This document shows, piece by piece, positions 52,294 to 60,023 of a stretch of DNA of 64,000 bases (position 1 is its first letter; every line of letters begins with the position of its first letter). The position numbers and the translations under genes are program-made. The stretch comes from Pseudomonas kairouanensis (GTDB taxonomy: Bacteria > Pseudomonadota > Gammaproteobacteria > Pseudomonadales > Pseudomonadaceae), in assembly GCF_004682055.1 (NCBI RefSeq), contig NZ_QUZU01000005.1, positions 151,121-215,120 on the forward strand. Direction: 5' to 3'. Below the pieces are notes generated by a model, which worked only from the letters and a program-made list of their open reading frames with translations, ran no database searches and was not told where the DNA came from.

Positions 52294-54489
52294 TTAGAGG
52301 GAGGCAGGTGCCTTGGGAGCCTGAATGGCAAAACCCTCCTTTGGAAAGAACTGCTGAAATTTATGTAGGGCGTTCTGTAATAGCTCATCAGTGTTGGGGT
52401 AGTCACCGCTGTACCGCCCGGACTTGGAGTTGATCTTCCAGTTACCCTTTCCGGCTTTATGCAATTCACCAGCGATGCGGGCTGGCTTGAACCCGGTGAT
52501 GCTGGGGTGGCCGCACTTCTCTAACCGGCCATTAATCTTTACGGTGAGCTCCTTGCCAATGATCAAGGCCCCATCCTTAGATATTGTCCAAATTAGGTAG
52601 CTAGCCCCCCTCGTAAACTTGGTATTTAGCTCTACGATAGGTATACGCGGTGCGTCATAAAGGCAGACTGCAGTAGGGTTCTTGAAGATATCCTGCTCAC
52701 GGATTTCTTGCTCTTTAAGGTAGAGTGGGGCTCTCAGTTCACCGTACGTCTCATCCAAGTAGCGATCCATGGAGGTGTCTTTCTCCACGAGGCGCCGCAT
52801 GAACGAAGGGAAGAACTGGCCGTCTTTAGCTTTGAAGCTTTTGGCAGTGTGGTTGCTTAGCAGGAGGTTTAGGACGACGTTGCCGTAGAACATATCGTCA
52901 GTAAAAACAGCAGAAACCGCGTCCCCCTGGGGGACGTCAGTGGCATCAATGAACGCCTTGAAGGCGGGTGTGCCCTCGTAAAAAAACTGTGCTTCCCACT
53001 GGAAACGGGCAAAGCCCTTGGTCAAAAATCGGACTTTGTCTTTTTCCCACTGCTTGATCTGTTCCTCGGATGGCTCAAGGTCATCGCTGCTTGCGGTAAT
53101 CTCAGTAGCGTTGGGGTTGTTGGATACTCCTTTTTCCGCTTCAGCTTTCTCCTCGGAATTCAGTTCGGATAGGTCTGGGGCGTTGAACGCGAACGACTGA
53201 GTCCTCACTTCCTGGCGGATGTGGGATATCTCCCTCAGGCGGATTCGGAAGGAAATGCCTTCCACAATGTTGTATTCGTCAGCAGGGAACCATGTCTTCC
53301 AGTCCTGAGCTACCTGCTGCTTTATTCGGTCGCAGGTTTCCAGTGCATAGTAAAAGGGTAGGCGGACTTTTTTATCTGTAGGCACGATCAGTACGTCAGG
53401 CTCGAAGAGTTCAACTGGATCGCTCCACGTACCATCCGGGTTCATCGTTTGTAAGCCAAGTGCCCACACTTCTCGCATCTGTTTGCGCTTTGTGGAGTAG
53501 CCTGCTGTAGGAATGAGCTTCGCTCGGACGTATGGCCCTAGTCGGTCGTCGTGGATGTACAGAATCTGTTCATGATCCTGCTTGTAGCCCACTATGCAAA
53601 TGGCGTGGTCGCCTTCGCGTTTCGGCCTGTTCTTGCCTGGCCCGCCGAGGGAATGCACGTCCCCGATGAAAATCAGGGGCAGCTGACTATCGATGTGGCT
53701 CACCACAGTCTCGAAAAATCGCTTTTCGTCGGTACCTCGGAGGTTCTCCTGGTGATGCCTCAAGCCTTCAGCGTCAATTGAACGCAGCATTTGCTCGGCG
53801 TTCAGCTCAGTGTTGGGGAAGCTGTTCGACGAACCATTGCGGTCGTTCAAGGCGTTCATCGTGATTTCACTACACGAATGTACGCTTCGGATGCTGTGCC
53901 ATTGCAACGCATGTAGGGCAGACCAGATCGCGGTCGTTGCACAGGCGGCGATGACTTTGTCCTGCTCCTGGAAGGCTAGGGACTCGACACTCAGGCTGAT
54001 CCCGAACAGATCGACCTTGTACTGCCGGCTGAGCCTACGTTTGCGTTTCTCATTCGTAGACTCGTCCTCCATCACCTTGAGGCACGTCTTGCCTATGAAG
54101 GTTTTAGGAAGCGGTTTGATGACCATGAAGCCGAGATAGCTGGCCTGCAGTGTCCTCATCAGCTTTTCGGCCTCAGGGCCACCGGCGAGGATCTCAGAAA
54201 CCATCCCGTGATCCAGTGGGCAGGCGAAGAAATGCATCCGGGCGCATTTGTGCCCGTCATTACCGTAACGCTTGGCGTAATAGCGCGAGAAATCTTCCAG
54301 GAAATCCTTGTCCACGTACTCAAACTCAAGCAGTACGTTTTTCGCGTCGAGCCGATTCAGGTAGTTGAAGATGTAACCTACCTGGCGCTTCGTTAGGATA
54401 TCCGGAAAATCGTAACCAAAGCATTCGCGAACCAGGTTGGTCATGGTGGATTGCGCGAATTGGGATACGAGATACGGAGTCATAGGCAT
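52294..54489 (-). CDS. Large papain-like (C39-type fold) protein of unknown role
   Basis: About 731 aa. A central segment looks like a C39-type cysteine protease: Cys183 in ACATTAIWSALHAL, His295 in GDHAICIVGY and Asp314/315 in YIHDDRLGPY (numbering from ATG 54489). The C-terminal part (KGNWKINSKSGRYSGDYPNTDELLQNALHKF) resembles a tail found on various conflict-system proteins, from memory. No signal peptide. The start is uncertain: ATG 54489 comes right after the T tract of a terminator, with no ribosome binding site, and GTG 54561 would place the terminator inside the gene. Function unknown. Confidence 0.65.
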   Translation of the reverse strand: MPMTPYLVSQFAQSTMTNLVRECFGYDFPDILTKRQVGYIFNYLNRLDAKNVLLEFEYVDKDFLEDFSRYYAKRYGNDGHKCARMHFFACPLDHGMVSEILAGGPEAEKLMRTLQASYLGFMVIKPLPKTFIGKTCLKVMEDESTNEKRKRRLSRQYKVDLFGISLSVESLAFQEQDKVIAACATTAIWSALHALQWHSIRSVHSCSEITMNALNDRNGSSNSFPNTELNAEQMLRSIDAEGLRHHQENLRGTDEKRFFETVVSHIDSQLPLIFIGDVHSLGGPGKNRPKREGDHAICIVGYKQDHEQILYIHDDRLGPYVRAKLIPTAGYSTKRKQMREVWALGLQTMNPDGTWSDPVELFEPDVLIVPTDKKVRLPFYYALETCDRIKQQVAQDWKTWFPADEYNIVEGISFRIRLREISHIRQEVRTQSFAFNAPDLSELNSEEKAEAEKGVSNNPNATEITASSDDLEPSEEQIKQWEKDKVRFLTKGFARFQWEAQFFYEGTPAFKAFIDATDVPQGDAVSAVFTDDMFYGNVVLNLLLSNHTAKSFKAKDGQFFPSFMRRLVEKDTSMDRYLDETYGELRAPLYLKEQEIREQDIFKNPTAVCLYDAPRIPIVELNTKFTRGASYLIWTISKDGALIIGKELTVKINGRLEKCGHPSITGFKPARIAGELHKAGKGNWKINSKSGRYSGDYPNTDELLQNALHKFQQFFPKEGFAIQAPKAPASL

Positions 54490-54515
54490 AAAAAAAGCAG
54501 CCTTTCGGCTGCTTT
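54490..54515 (-). terminator. Intrinsic terminator abutting the start of the papain-like gene
   Basis: On the minus strand GCAGCC-GAAA-GGCTGC (54512 to 54497) is followed by seven T residues that end at the ATG of the 731-aa gene. It should stop transcripts of the upstream 60-aa gene, so the large gene is expressed by readthrough or from a promoter inside the small gene. Confidence 0.85.
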
Positions 54516-54529
54516 CCTTGAAAAAGTGG

Positions 54530-54712
54530 TTAGAGGCTGCAGGTCTTCGCCAGCTGCTCACGGGTCACTGCCTTGGCAGCGATACGGTTCTCGATTTCAC
54601 GGTCGTATATTTCCATCTGCCTGCGCGATTGCTCCAGGCGTTTAGAGACATTTCGGTCAGCGTCAACCTTGTTAGGGCTACGGGACAGGGAAATCAGTGC
54701 TTGCAGGCTCAT
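54530..54712 (-). CDS. Small helical protein, 60 aa
   Basis: Reads MSLQALISLSRSPNKVDADR, continuing as an alpha-helical, probably coiled-coil segment (VSKRLEQSRRQMEIYDREIENRIAAKAVTREQLA). ATG 54712 has GAGAT at 7 nt; the GTG at 54781 has no site. It is upstream of the papain-like gene, separated only by a terminator, and may be its partner or regulator. No family recognised. Confidence 0.55.
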   Translation of the reverse strand: MSLQALISLSRSPNKVDADRNVSKRLEQSRRQMEIYDREIENRIAAKAVTREQLAKTCSL

Positions 54713-55590
54713 GGCTATCTCGTCCAAAGGGCGCGGAAGATTCGCATTCAGGGTGCGAGCTTCGAAGGCATCATCGAACACAATCTAATGGTCGGTAAGG
54801 TGCTTCAGGTGTCAAGGGACTGAAGCGACCGGTGATTCTACTGGTGAATGATCAAAAACTCATCACCAGAATTCACTTTCCTACGAACCACTCGACGAAT
54901 GCAATAGAATTCATAGTTAGGACACTGAATTCGTTCTTGGGTTTGATACGTTTGCGTACACGGGGTGAGTCAAGCACACGATTTCGCATTAGCAACCCGA
55001 AATCACCACGAAATTAGTCTACGCACAGGTTATCGGCAACGAACAGCGTAGATAGAGCGGAATCGTGCTCCGAATCGTTGAAGGCTTCGCACCAGGCTTG
55101 TTTTCCGTGTCAAAGAGACACCAAAGGCTTCAAACGCTTACGAAGTCACGCGTATCAGCTGTTCCAAGCAAATCCTTCCTCGAAATCCTGTGGCGAGCAC
55201 CAGCCGGAAATAGAATACGGAAGGTTACCTGAATTGGGCTTTAAGCATTAGGAAGCCGCCTATCAATTAAAGGCATCCCCGCAGCATGGGGGGCCTCAAT
55301 ACCTAGAGCGCTGCTCTCAAACACTAGGCATTCTCTTCGTGGCAACGACCTTCTCTCTGTCCAGCACTACTCCACGGTCGTGCTCGAAGTCGTCCATCAG
55401 CATGTTTTCGGACAAATCATTGTGTGCCGCATGCCGCATGCCGCATGCCGCATGCCGCATGCCACTGGTTGTGAGGCAGGCACAGACTCGTCAGCACAAT
55501 CGGATAAAATCATAAAAGAAACCAGTCGGCTGATCGTTTTGCCAAAGGTACACCGGCATGCATGAACCAGGTACTCACAGGGAGGAGCAG
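54713..55590. other. Gene-free region of nearly 900 bp
   Basis: Several short open frames occur but none has a binding site or family. The region contains the promoters for the divergent minus- and plus-strand genes and the heptanucleotide array at 55426. Nothing else is recognisable. Confidence 0.45.
55426..55463. repeat. Tandem heptanucleotide array (GCCGCAT)5
   Basis: Five perfect copies of GCCGCAT at 55426-55460, followed by a partial GCC. It lies about 130 bp upstream of the exonuclease gene. Seven-base units can change length by slippage; each copy contains GCATGC-type palindromes at its junctions. Confidence 0.95.
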
Positions 55591-56094
55591 ATGAAGCTAT
55601 TTTTGGACTGTGAGTTCACCCAGCTCAACCGGGACACAAAGTTGATTTCGCTGGCACTCGTGTCCGAGGCCGGCCACGAATACTACGTTGAACTCACAGA
55701 CACCTACCTAGTGGGAGACTGCAGCGACTTCGTGATCCAGAACGTCCTGCCTCAGCTTAACCTACCTGAACATGGGCAACCCCTGGTCGAAGCTCAAATC
55801 TCACTGCTCGCTTTCCTAAGCTACCTTGAAGGCCCGCTCGAGATTTGCTCGGACGCTCCGGATTGGGACTGGGATCTCTTCTGCCTATTGGCCTACGTAA
55901 ATCATCGTTGGCCAGCTAATGTTGCCAATCGTCCAACAAACCTCATCCTACTATTCAGGCATCTCGAAGCGGATGATATCGGCAGCGTGACGCTCCCGGA
56001 ACTTCCCCATCACGCGCTGCTAGATGCTCGCCTCTTAGCCGACCTTTATCGTCGACTGACTGCCGGTTCCAATCGAGACATTGAACATGGCTGA
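55591..56094 (+). CDS. DEDDh 3'-5' exoribonuclease-like protein
   Basis: A 167-aa protein with Exo I LFLDCEFTQL (Asp-x-Glu), Exo II in ICSDAPDWDWDLFCLL and Exo III HHALLDARLLADLYRRL. This matches a group of small 3'-5' exoribonucleases common in Gammaproteobacteria. GGAGGAG lies just before ATG 55591. It overlaps by 8 nt the frameshifted paralog of the 133-aa protein, repeating the gene pair of 41229-42179 in reverse order. Confidence 0.83.
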   Translation: MKLFLDCEFTQLNRDTKLISLALVSEAGHEYYVELTDTYLVGDCSDFVIQNVLPQLNLPEHGQPLVEAQISLLAFLSYLEGPLEICSDAPDWDWDLFCLLAYVNHRWPANVANRPTNLILLFRHLEADDIGSVTLPELPHHALLDARLLADLYRRLTAGSNRDIEHG

Positions 56095-56487
56095 TGATCT
56101 TCGTACGCGTGAGTCTGTCAGGCGAAAAGCCCTCTGGACACTTTCGCACCTAGTGCCGGGCGACCCACAGCTGCCGCTATTTTGAATGTGCTTGACGACA
56201 TTGAAGACCAAGAGCGCGTCGACTTAAACCAGGGTCATCCGCATCTCGATATTGATGCTGTCCGCAAAGCAGTCCTGATTGAGCGCCACAGTTCCGGTAT
56301 CAATATCGTTGACGAGGCCAGTATTCCACAGCCGTGGCGTGAGCGTTTTCTACAAGCGAGCACCGGCTCGACGCGCTTGGTCGTTGGCCCGTACGCCCAT
56401 GACTGGGACAAATTTCTGACTCAATGGCAGGCTGAAATGAAGCACTTGGATGCTCACATGTCTGCAAGGCGTGAGCGTCAGCGTTAG
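56087..56487 (+). pseudogene. Frameshifted paralog of the 133-aa exonuclease partner
   Basis: Starts ATGGCTGATGATCTTCG inside the exonuclease stop. It reads RTRESVRRKALWTLSHLVPGDP, then leaves the frame; the remaining part (AAILNVLDDIEDQERVD, IPQPWRERFLQASTGSTR, DWDKFLTQWQAEM) resumes in another frame. Alignment with the protein at 41229 shows one base missing near 56165-56175. Either a real frameshift, a sequencing error or programmed shifting; a downstream fragment from 56182 could still be made. Confidence 0.78.
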
Positions 56488-56564
56488 GCGTCGGAGGGCA
56501 CCTTCGATTGTCTACTTTGGATAGTGCTGACTATACTGGCAACACTAAATATCTGAGGTGTTAC

Positions 56565-56933
56565 ATGTCCCGTCTCGCTGAATTCCGCGCGCTTGAACAA
56601 CAGCTTGCTGCCCAATTGGCAGAGCTTGAAACACTGAAAAACGATGATGGTCTGAAGCGCGAAATTGAATTCGAAACGAAACTACGTGACCTGCTTGGTG
56701 AGTATGGTTACAGCTTGCGCAACATTGTCGCGATTCTCGATCCGCAGTCTTCAAACCGCCGTGTTCCAGCCACTGCTGAAACCAAGGGCTCCCGTAAGGC
56801 TCGGGCGGTCAAGGTTTACAAAAATCCCCACTCGGACGAAGTCGTCGAGACAAAAGGCGGCAATCACAAGGTGCTGAAGGAGTGGAAAGCTGAATACGGT
56901 TCCGACACCGTCGAGAGCTGGCTGGCTCAGTAA
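56565..56933 (+). CDS. MvaT/MvaU-type H-NS-like xenogeneic silencer
   Basis: A 122-aa Pseudomonas H-NS analogue. It has an N-terminal coiled-coil oligomerisation region (MSRLAEFRALEQQLAAQLAELETLK, EIEFETKLRDLLGEYGYSLRNIVAILDP), a linker, and the C-terminal AT-hook-like domain (YKNPHSDEVVETKGGNHKVLKEWKAEYGSDTVESWL). GAGGTG precedes ATG 56565. An intrinsic terminator follows. As an island-borne copy it may silence the AT-rich genes nearby or interact with the host MvaT. Confidence 0.92.
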   Translation: MSRLAEFRALEQQLAAQLAELETLKNDDGLKREIEFETKLRDLLGEYGYSLRNIVAILDPQSSNRRVPATAETKGSRKARAVKVYKNPHSDEVVETKGGNHKVLKEWKAEYGSDTVESWLAQ

Positions 56934-56952
56934 ATTCGGTTGAGTACAAATA

Positions 56953-56977
56953 AAGGGCCCTGCGGGGCCCTTCTTTA
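56953..56977 (+). terminator. Intrinsic terminator after the MvaT-like gene
   Basis: AAGGGCCC-TGCG-GGGCCCTT forms an 8-bp stem followed by CTTTAT. The T tract is short but the stem is very strong. Confidence 0.85.
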
Positions 56978-56990
56978 TGGGGAATAGGAG

Positions 56991-57434
56991 ATGCTTCGTT
57001 CAGCAGTGTTTCAGTTGGCAGGTGCCTTCAGGTCGGCAGTCGAGACGATGGTACAGACTGGCAATGTCCCTATGCACATCCAAGGTTTTCCACGCGGATG
57101 CTGCGGGATCATTTCTGAGCTCATGGGCGACTATTTGAACACCGTAGGGGGCGGCGAATTCTTCTACGTTTGCGGGATGAAGGACGGCGCTTCACATGCC
57201 TGGCTTGAAGTCGACGGCCTGATCGTCGACATCACCGGCGACCAATTCGCCGACCGACCTGGTATCTATGTCGACAAACCAGACGCTTGGTATGGCGAGT
57301 GGGAGGAGGACATCAAGCGCTTGGCGGTTCATGAACCCTCTGCATTCTTTTATGGGGAAGAGCGCCGATTCCTAGAACGCGTGCTAGAACACATCAACCG
57401 AAATGAGGCAGCTGGCGCTGGCTTACCAAAGTAA
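56991..57434 (+). CDS. Transglutaminase/papain-like small protein
   Basis: A 147-aa protein whose conserved positions fit a transglutaminase-like fold. Cys is in FPRGCCGIISELMGDYL, His in GASHAWLEVDG and Asp in VDITGDQF. It could be a peptidase or amidase; nothing points to the substrate. It starts 14 bp after the MvaT terminator and is followed 57 bp later by a membrane protein gene in the same direction. Confidence 0.65.
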   Translation: MLRSAVFQLAGAFRSAVETMVQTGNVPMHIQGFPRGCCGIISELMGDYLNTVGGGEFFYVCGMKDGASHAWLEVDGLIVDITGDQFADRPGIYVDKPDAWYGEWEEDIKRLAVHEPSAFFYGEERRFLERVLEHINRNEAAGAGLPK

Positions 57435-57491
57435 GCTAACCGCTCGCATGTCTGCCTGGGCTATACGTGGCCAGTTATCGCGGAGATATGG

Positions 57492-58223
57492 ATGTTTAGT
57501 TTCTTGAAGGATCGCAGGGAATTCTGGTTGTTTTGCGGTGCTTGGATTGCGTTCGGCCTACTGCTAATCGTGAAGATAAAGCTTGATGTGCCGGCTGGCA
57601 TGAATGAATGGCCCCGACTGATTACGGCGCTTCAGTCTGATGCCTTCGAAGATATCGCGGGCGATTTGCTGACGGGGGTGATATCAGCGTATTTCTTTTA
57701 CCTGATTATTGAGTTAATACCGAGACGAAGATCCGAGAAAAAAACTCAGGCAATACTCAGCACGTTGGTGTCATCTTTAGTTGAAACCTTCCTTCACGAC
57801 CGAGTGATGGCTCACGCAGAGCCACTCGGTAAATTTCATGCGTTAGATGTCGAAGAAGTCGCCCAGTCCAGGACTCTGCTAAATGGCAAGCCCGATTTGA
57901 GACAGTTTCTATCTTTAGCCTTCATCGCCAAGTGGGGATATCCAAAATTTTCAAACTCATTGCAGTTGGCCGTTTCACTCGGTGTTGATCATGCTCGAGT
58001 TTGGATGGATTTAACGGATTGTGTAGCTAGGATTAAAGACCATGGTGAGCGCGCTGATCGAACGCAGCTACTCGGAAAAATGGTAGATCTGATCAATCTG
58101 GTGGGTAAGCCGGAGATTGATGAGAATGTTGAGGATGAAGCGCTTATTTGGCAGTACATGATGCGAGATGATATGAAAAAGTTTCTTGTCCTCGCGGAAG
58201 ATTGGCAGGGTATATGTCACTGA
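57492..58223 (+). CDS. Hypothetical two-TM membrane protein, 243 aa
   Basis: Two hydrophobic segments at about residues 11-27 and 59-76 (VISAYFFYLIIELIP) are followed by a soluble, mostly helical C-terminal domain of about 160 residues. CGGAG precedes the ATG. Lower GC and no recognised family. In a defence island a TM-plus-soluble layout can mark an effector, but nothing specific supports that here. Confidence 0.62.
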   Translation: MFSFLKDRREFWLFCGAWIAFGLLLIVKIKLDVPAGMNEWPRLITALQSDAFEDIAGDLLTGVISAYFFYLIIELIPRRRSEKKTQAILSTLVSSLVETFLHDRVMAHAEPLGKFHALDVEEVAQSRTLLNGKPDLRQFLSLAFIAKWGYPKFSNSLQLAVSLGVDHARVWMDLTDCVARIKDHGERADRTQLLGKMVDLINLVGKPEIDENVEDEALIWQYMMRDDMKKFLVLAEDWQGICH

Positions 58224-58399
58224 GCTTGCCGAGTCACGGCTCAGGTTAAGGGCGTCGCGTCATCGTCCGGCAGCTGGCATTCGGCATCAACGGGCGTGCT
58301 TCACCGGAGCCAGGGATTACGAGAGCCTTTTCCCTTTAGGCACGCACAACTATCGCAGTAGCGGAGCGCAGAGCCGACTAGATTGAGTGGAGAAATTAG

Positions 58400-58609
58400 A
58401 TGGGCATGACGGACGATGAAGACACTGTCTATTGCGACATTCAAATGCCCTTGGCGCAGGGCAGAGAGCTTCTGCAGTTGGTGAGCACACTCAGGGAGTC
58501 GAATGCCTACCCGACCCTAGATGGAGTCTTTGAGCGCATGCAGGATGAGCTCAGCACCTCAATCGATATCATTGAGAACCCACCGAACTGGGGGCCATGG
58601 CGTCAGTGA
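58400..58609 (+). CDS. Hypothetical acidic protein, 69 aa
   Basis: Small helical, acidic protein (MPLAQGRELLQLVSTLRESN, LDGVFERMQDELSTSIDIIENPP). GGAGAAATT precedes the ATG, so it is likely expressed. No family recognised. Confidence 0.55.
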   Translation: MGMTDDEDTVYCDIQMPLAQGRELLQLVSTLRESNAYPTLDGVFERMQDELSTSIDIIENPPNWGPWRQ

Positions 58610-58694
58610 ATAGACCTCCATTGAGCACCATTTTTAAATTTCTGAACCCGTGCGAATCGGCTGTGGCTGCAAGCAGGTTGCTTACACGCTGCCG

Positions 58695-58886
58695 TTATTT
58701 CTGAACCAGGTCTTTGTATAACTCACGGGCCTCAAGGATCTGATCCCTGATCTCCTCGGGGTCAATCCGCATGCCGCCTCGTGGTGTCACTTGCAGAGTC
58801 TTCAGCCCGTTGGCTGCCTTGATAAACGCTCGCTCCTCTGCCTGAACCCATTCAGGACGTTTGTCCTTCCAAAATGACCATGCCAT
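58695..58886 (-). CDS. Hypothetical protein, 63 aa
   Basis: Small basic/acidic helical protein starting MAWSFWKDKRPEWVQAEERA. GGAGG lies before the ATG at 58886; the much longer frame upstream would overlap repeat copy E and is not supported. No family recognised. Confidence 0.55.
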   Translation of the reverse strand: MAWSFWKDKRPEWVQAEERAFIKAANGLKTLQVTPRGGMRIDPEEIRDQILEARELYKDLVQK

Positions 58887-58974
58887 TTCGCCTAGCCTCC
58901 CACCACGATGTATAGAAGCTAGTATGTGGTAGCCGCAGGGAATGTCCAAGCTGGGTAATGACTTTGATAATTGT

Positions 58975-59089
58975 GCAAGCGGAGCGCGCAGACCAGGAGG
59001 GTCGAAGGGCATGAGGATGGAAGCCCGAAGGGCCAAGACCTGTCGTAGACAGGGCTTGGTTAACGACAGCCGTCCCTGCAAGGGCATGC
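58975..59089 (+). repeat. Dispersed structured element, copy E
   Basis: Starts GCAAGCGGAGCGCGCAG. It then carries a unique extra hairpin, GACC-AGGAG-GGTC (58991-59003). Outer stem GCATG (59009) with CATGC (59085). Hairpin 1 GCCC-GAA-GGGC. Hairpin 2 CCAAG with CTTGG and a perfect inner CCTGTC-GTA-GACAGG. Hairpin 3 CCCT-GCA-AGGG. Confidence 0.87.
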
Positions 59090-59112
59090 TACGGCCAATG
59101 GTGCTTCAATAA

Positions 59113-59715
59113 CTATCGAGAAGTACGCTGATCGAATGACCTGGGTACAACTCCCTGTGCGCAAAGATCGTATGTCCTGCGCAATGCCACCTCGTCACCA
59201 GACGACACCCTGACATGAGTAAAGATCGTCGACAGAAAGCGTTTCCTTTCGCCGTTGCCGAGCTCAGACCAAATTCTAGGCTGTCCTTGTGCATCAGGAA
59301 TCGCCAACCGGTCGAGGAGATACTCTTCCAGACTGTGCAGACGTTGTTGGCCATCAATCAAAATTTCACTGTTTTCGGCTAATGCCCTGCTACCGATCAC
59401 TGGCTCGTACCAGTCATTCGTGAGGTAGCTCCCCAGATCCGCGCCCGACCATACTGCGGAAATGAAACGAGCCTTCTGCCCAAGGTTCCACTCCAGCCCG
59501 CGCGCCCACGATGGAACGGGCATGCCCATAACGAATCGCGCCGCCCACGGAAACTGCTCCCGAACGGAGGAGGGGTCTACCAGATACTTTTCCCAGTTGC
59601 CGACTAAGACTTCGAGGGGACAATGACTGACGGTCGTGGGCAGAAGACGCTGCGGCATATGGATGTGCATGTCTGATGTTCCGCCGTCGGCGTAACGTTT
59701 AAAAAGCGAGGTCAT
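59113..59715 (-). CDS. Short DUF262-type (GmrSD N-like) protein
   Basis: A 200-aa protein with the DUF262/ParB-like signature ILIDGQQRLHSLEEYL. DUF262 domains drive nucleotide-dependent restriction in GmrSD/BrxU-type systems, normally fused to or followed by an HNH (DUF1524) nuclease domain. Here the protein stops soon after the core and no nuclease follows. ATG 59715 overlaps the upstream stop (ATGA) and has AGGA at 6 nt. It may be a truncated remnant or a stand-alone form. Confidence 0.7.
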   Translation of the reverse strand: MTSLFKRYADGGTSDMHIHMPQRLLPTTVSHCPLEVLVGNWEKYLVDPSSVREQFPWAARFVMGMPVPSWARGLEWNLGQKARFISAVWSGADLGSYLTNDWYEPVIGSRALAENSEILIDGQQRLHSLEEYLLDRLAIPDAQGQPRIWSELGNGERKRFLSTIFTHVRVSSGDEVALRRTYDLCAQGVVPRSFDQRTSR

Positions 59716-60023
59716 AGTTTTCCTGGGCAGCTCAGGTTGGTCGAAGTATTCGGGTAAGTACGAGTGCATCGCCATGCATCCACCGTTGCAATGATCAGCA
59801 GATCCCGATCTGTGGAAATATCGATCTGCCCGCTATCGGCCAATGCATGCGCATAGCCCTCGGCATAGGCTGCCGCCTTGTTGAATTCGGATGTGCAGGC
59901 TGAGGATTCGATGTAGCCGATCAGCCGCTCCCATGTCCGCCGTTGGCGGTTGCCGATAATCGTGTAGGGGAACGATAAGGCGCTGTTCAGGCGCCGTGAG
60001 AAGTCATGTGTAGAGAAGGTCAA
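59712..60023 (-). CDS. Hypothetical protein coupled to the DUF262 gene
   Basis: A 103-aa soluble helical protein (RRTWERLIGYIESSACTSEFNKAAAYAEGYAHALADSG). The apparent start is TTG, with a weak site. Its stop overlaps the ATG of the DUF262-type gene by 4 nt, so they form a two-gene unit. No family recognised. Confidence 0.5.
   Translation of the reverse strand: MTFSTHDFSRRLNSALSFPYTIIGNRQRRTWERLIGYIESSACTSEFNKAAAYAEGYAHALADSGQIDISTDRDLLIIATVDAWRCTRTYPNTSTNLSCPGKL

Noticed and set aside
55380..55565. 61-codon frame across the heptanucleotide array
   Set aside because: Its protein is produced by the tandem repeat, with no binding site or family.
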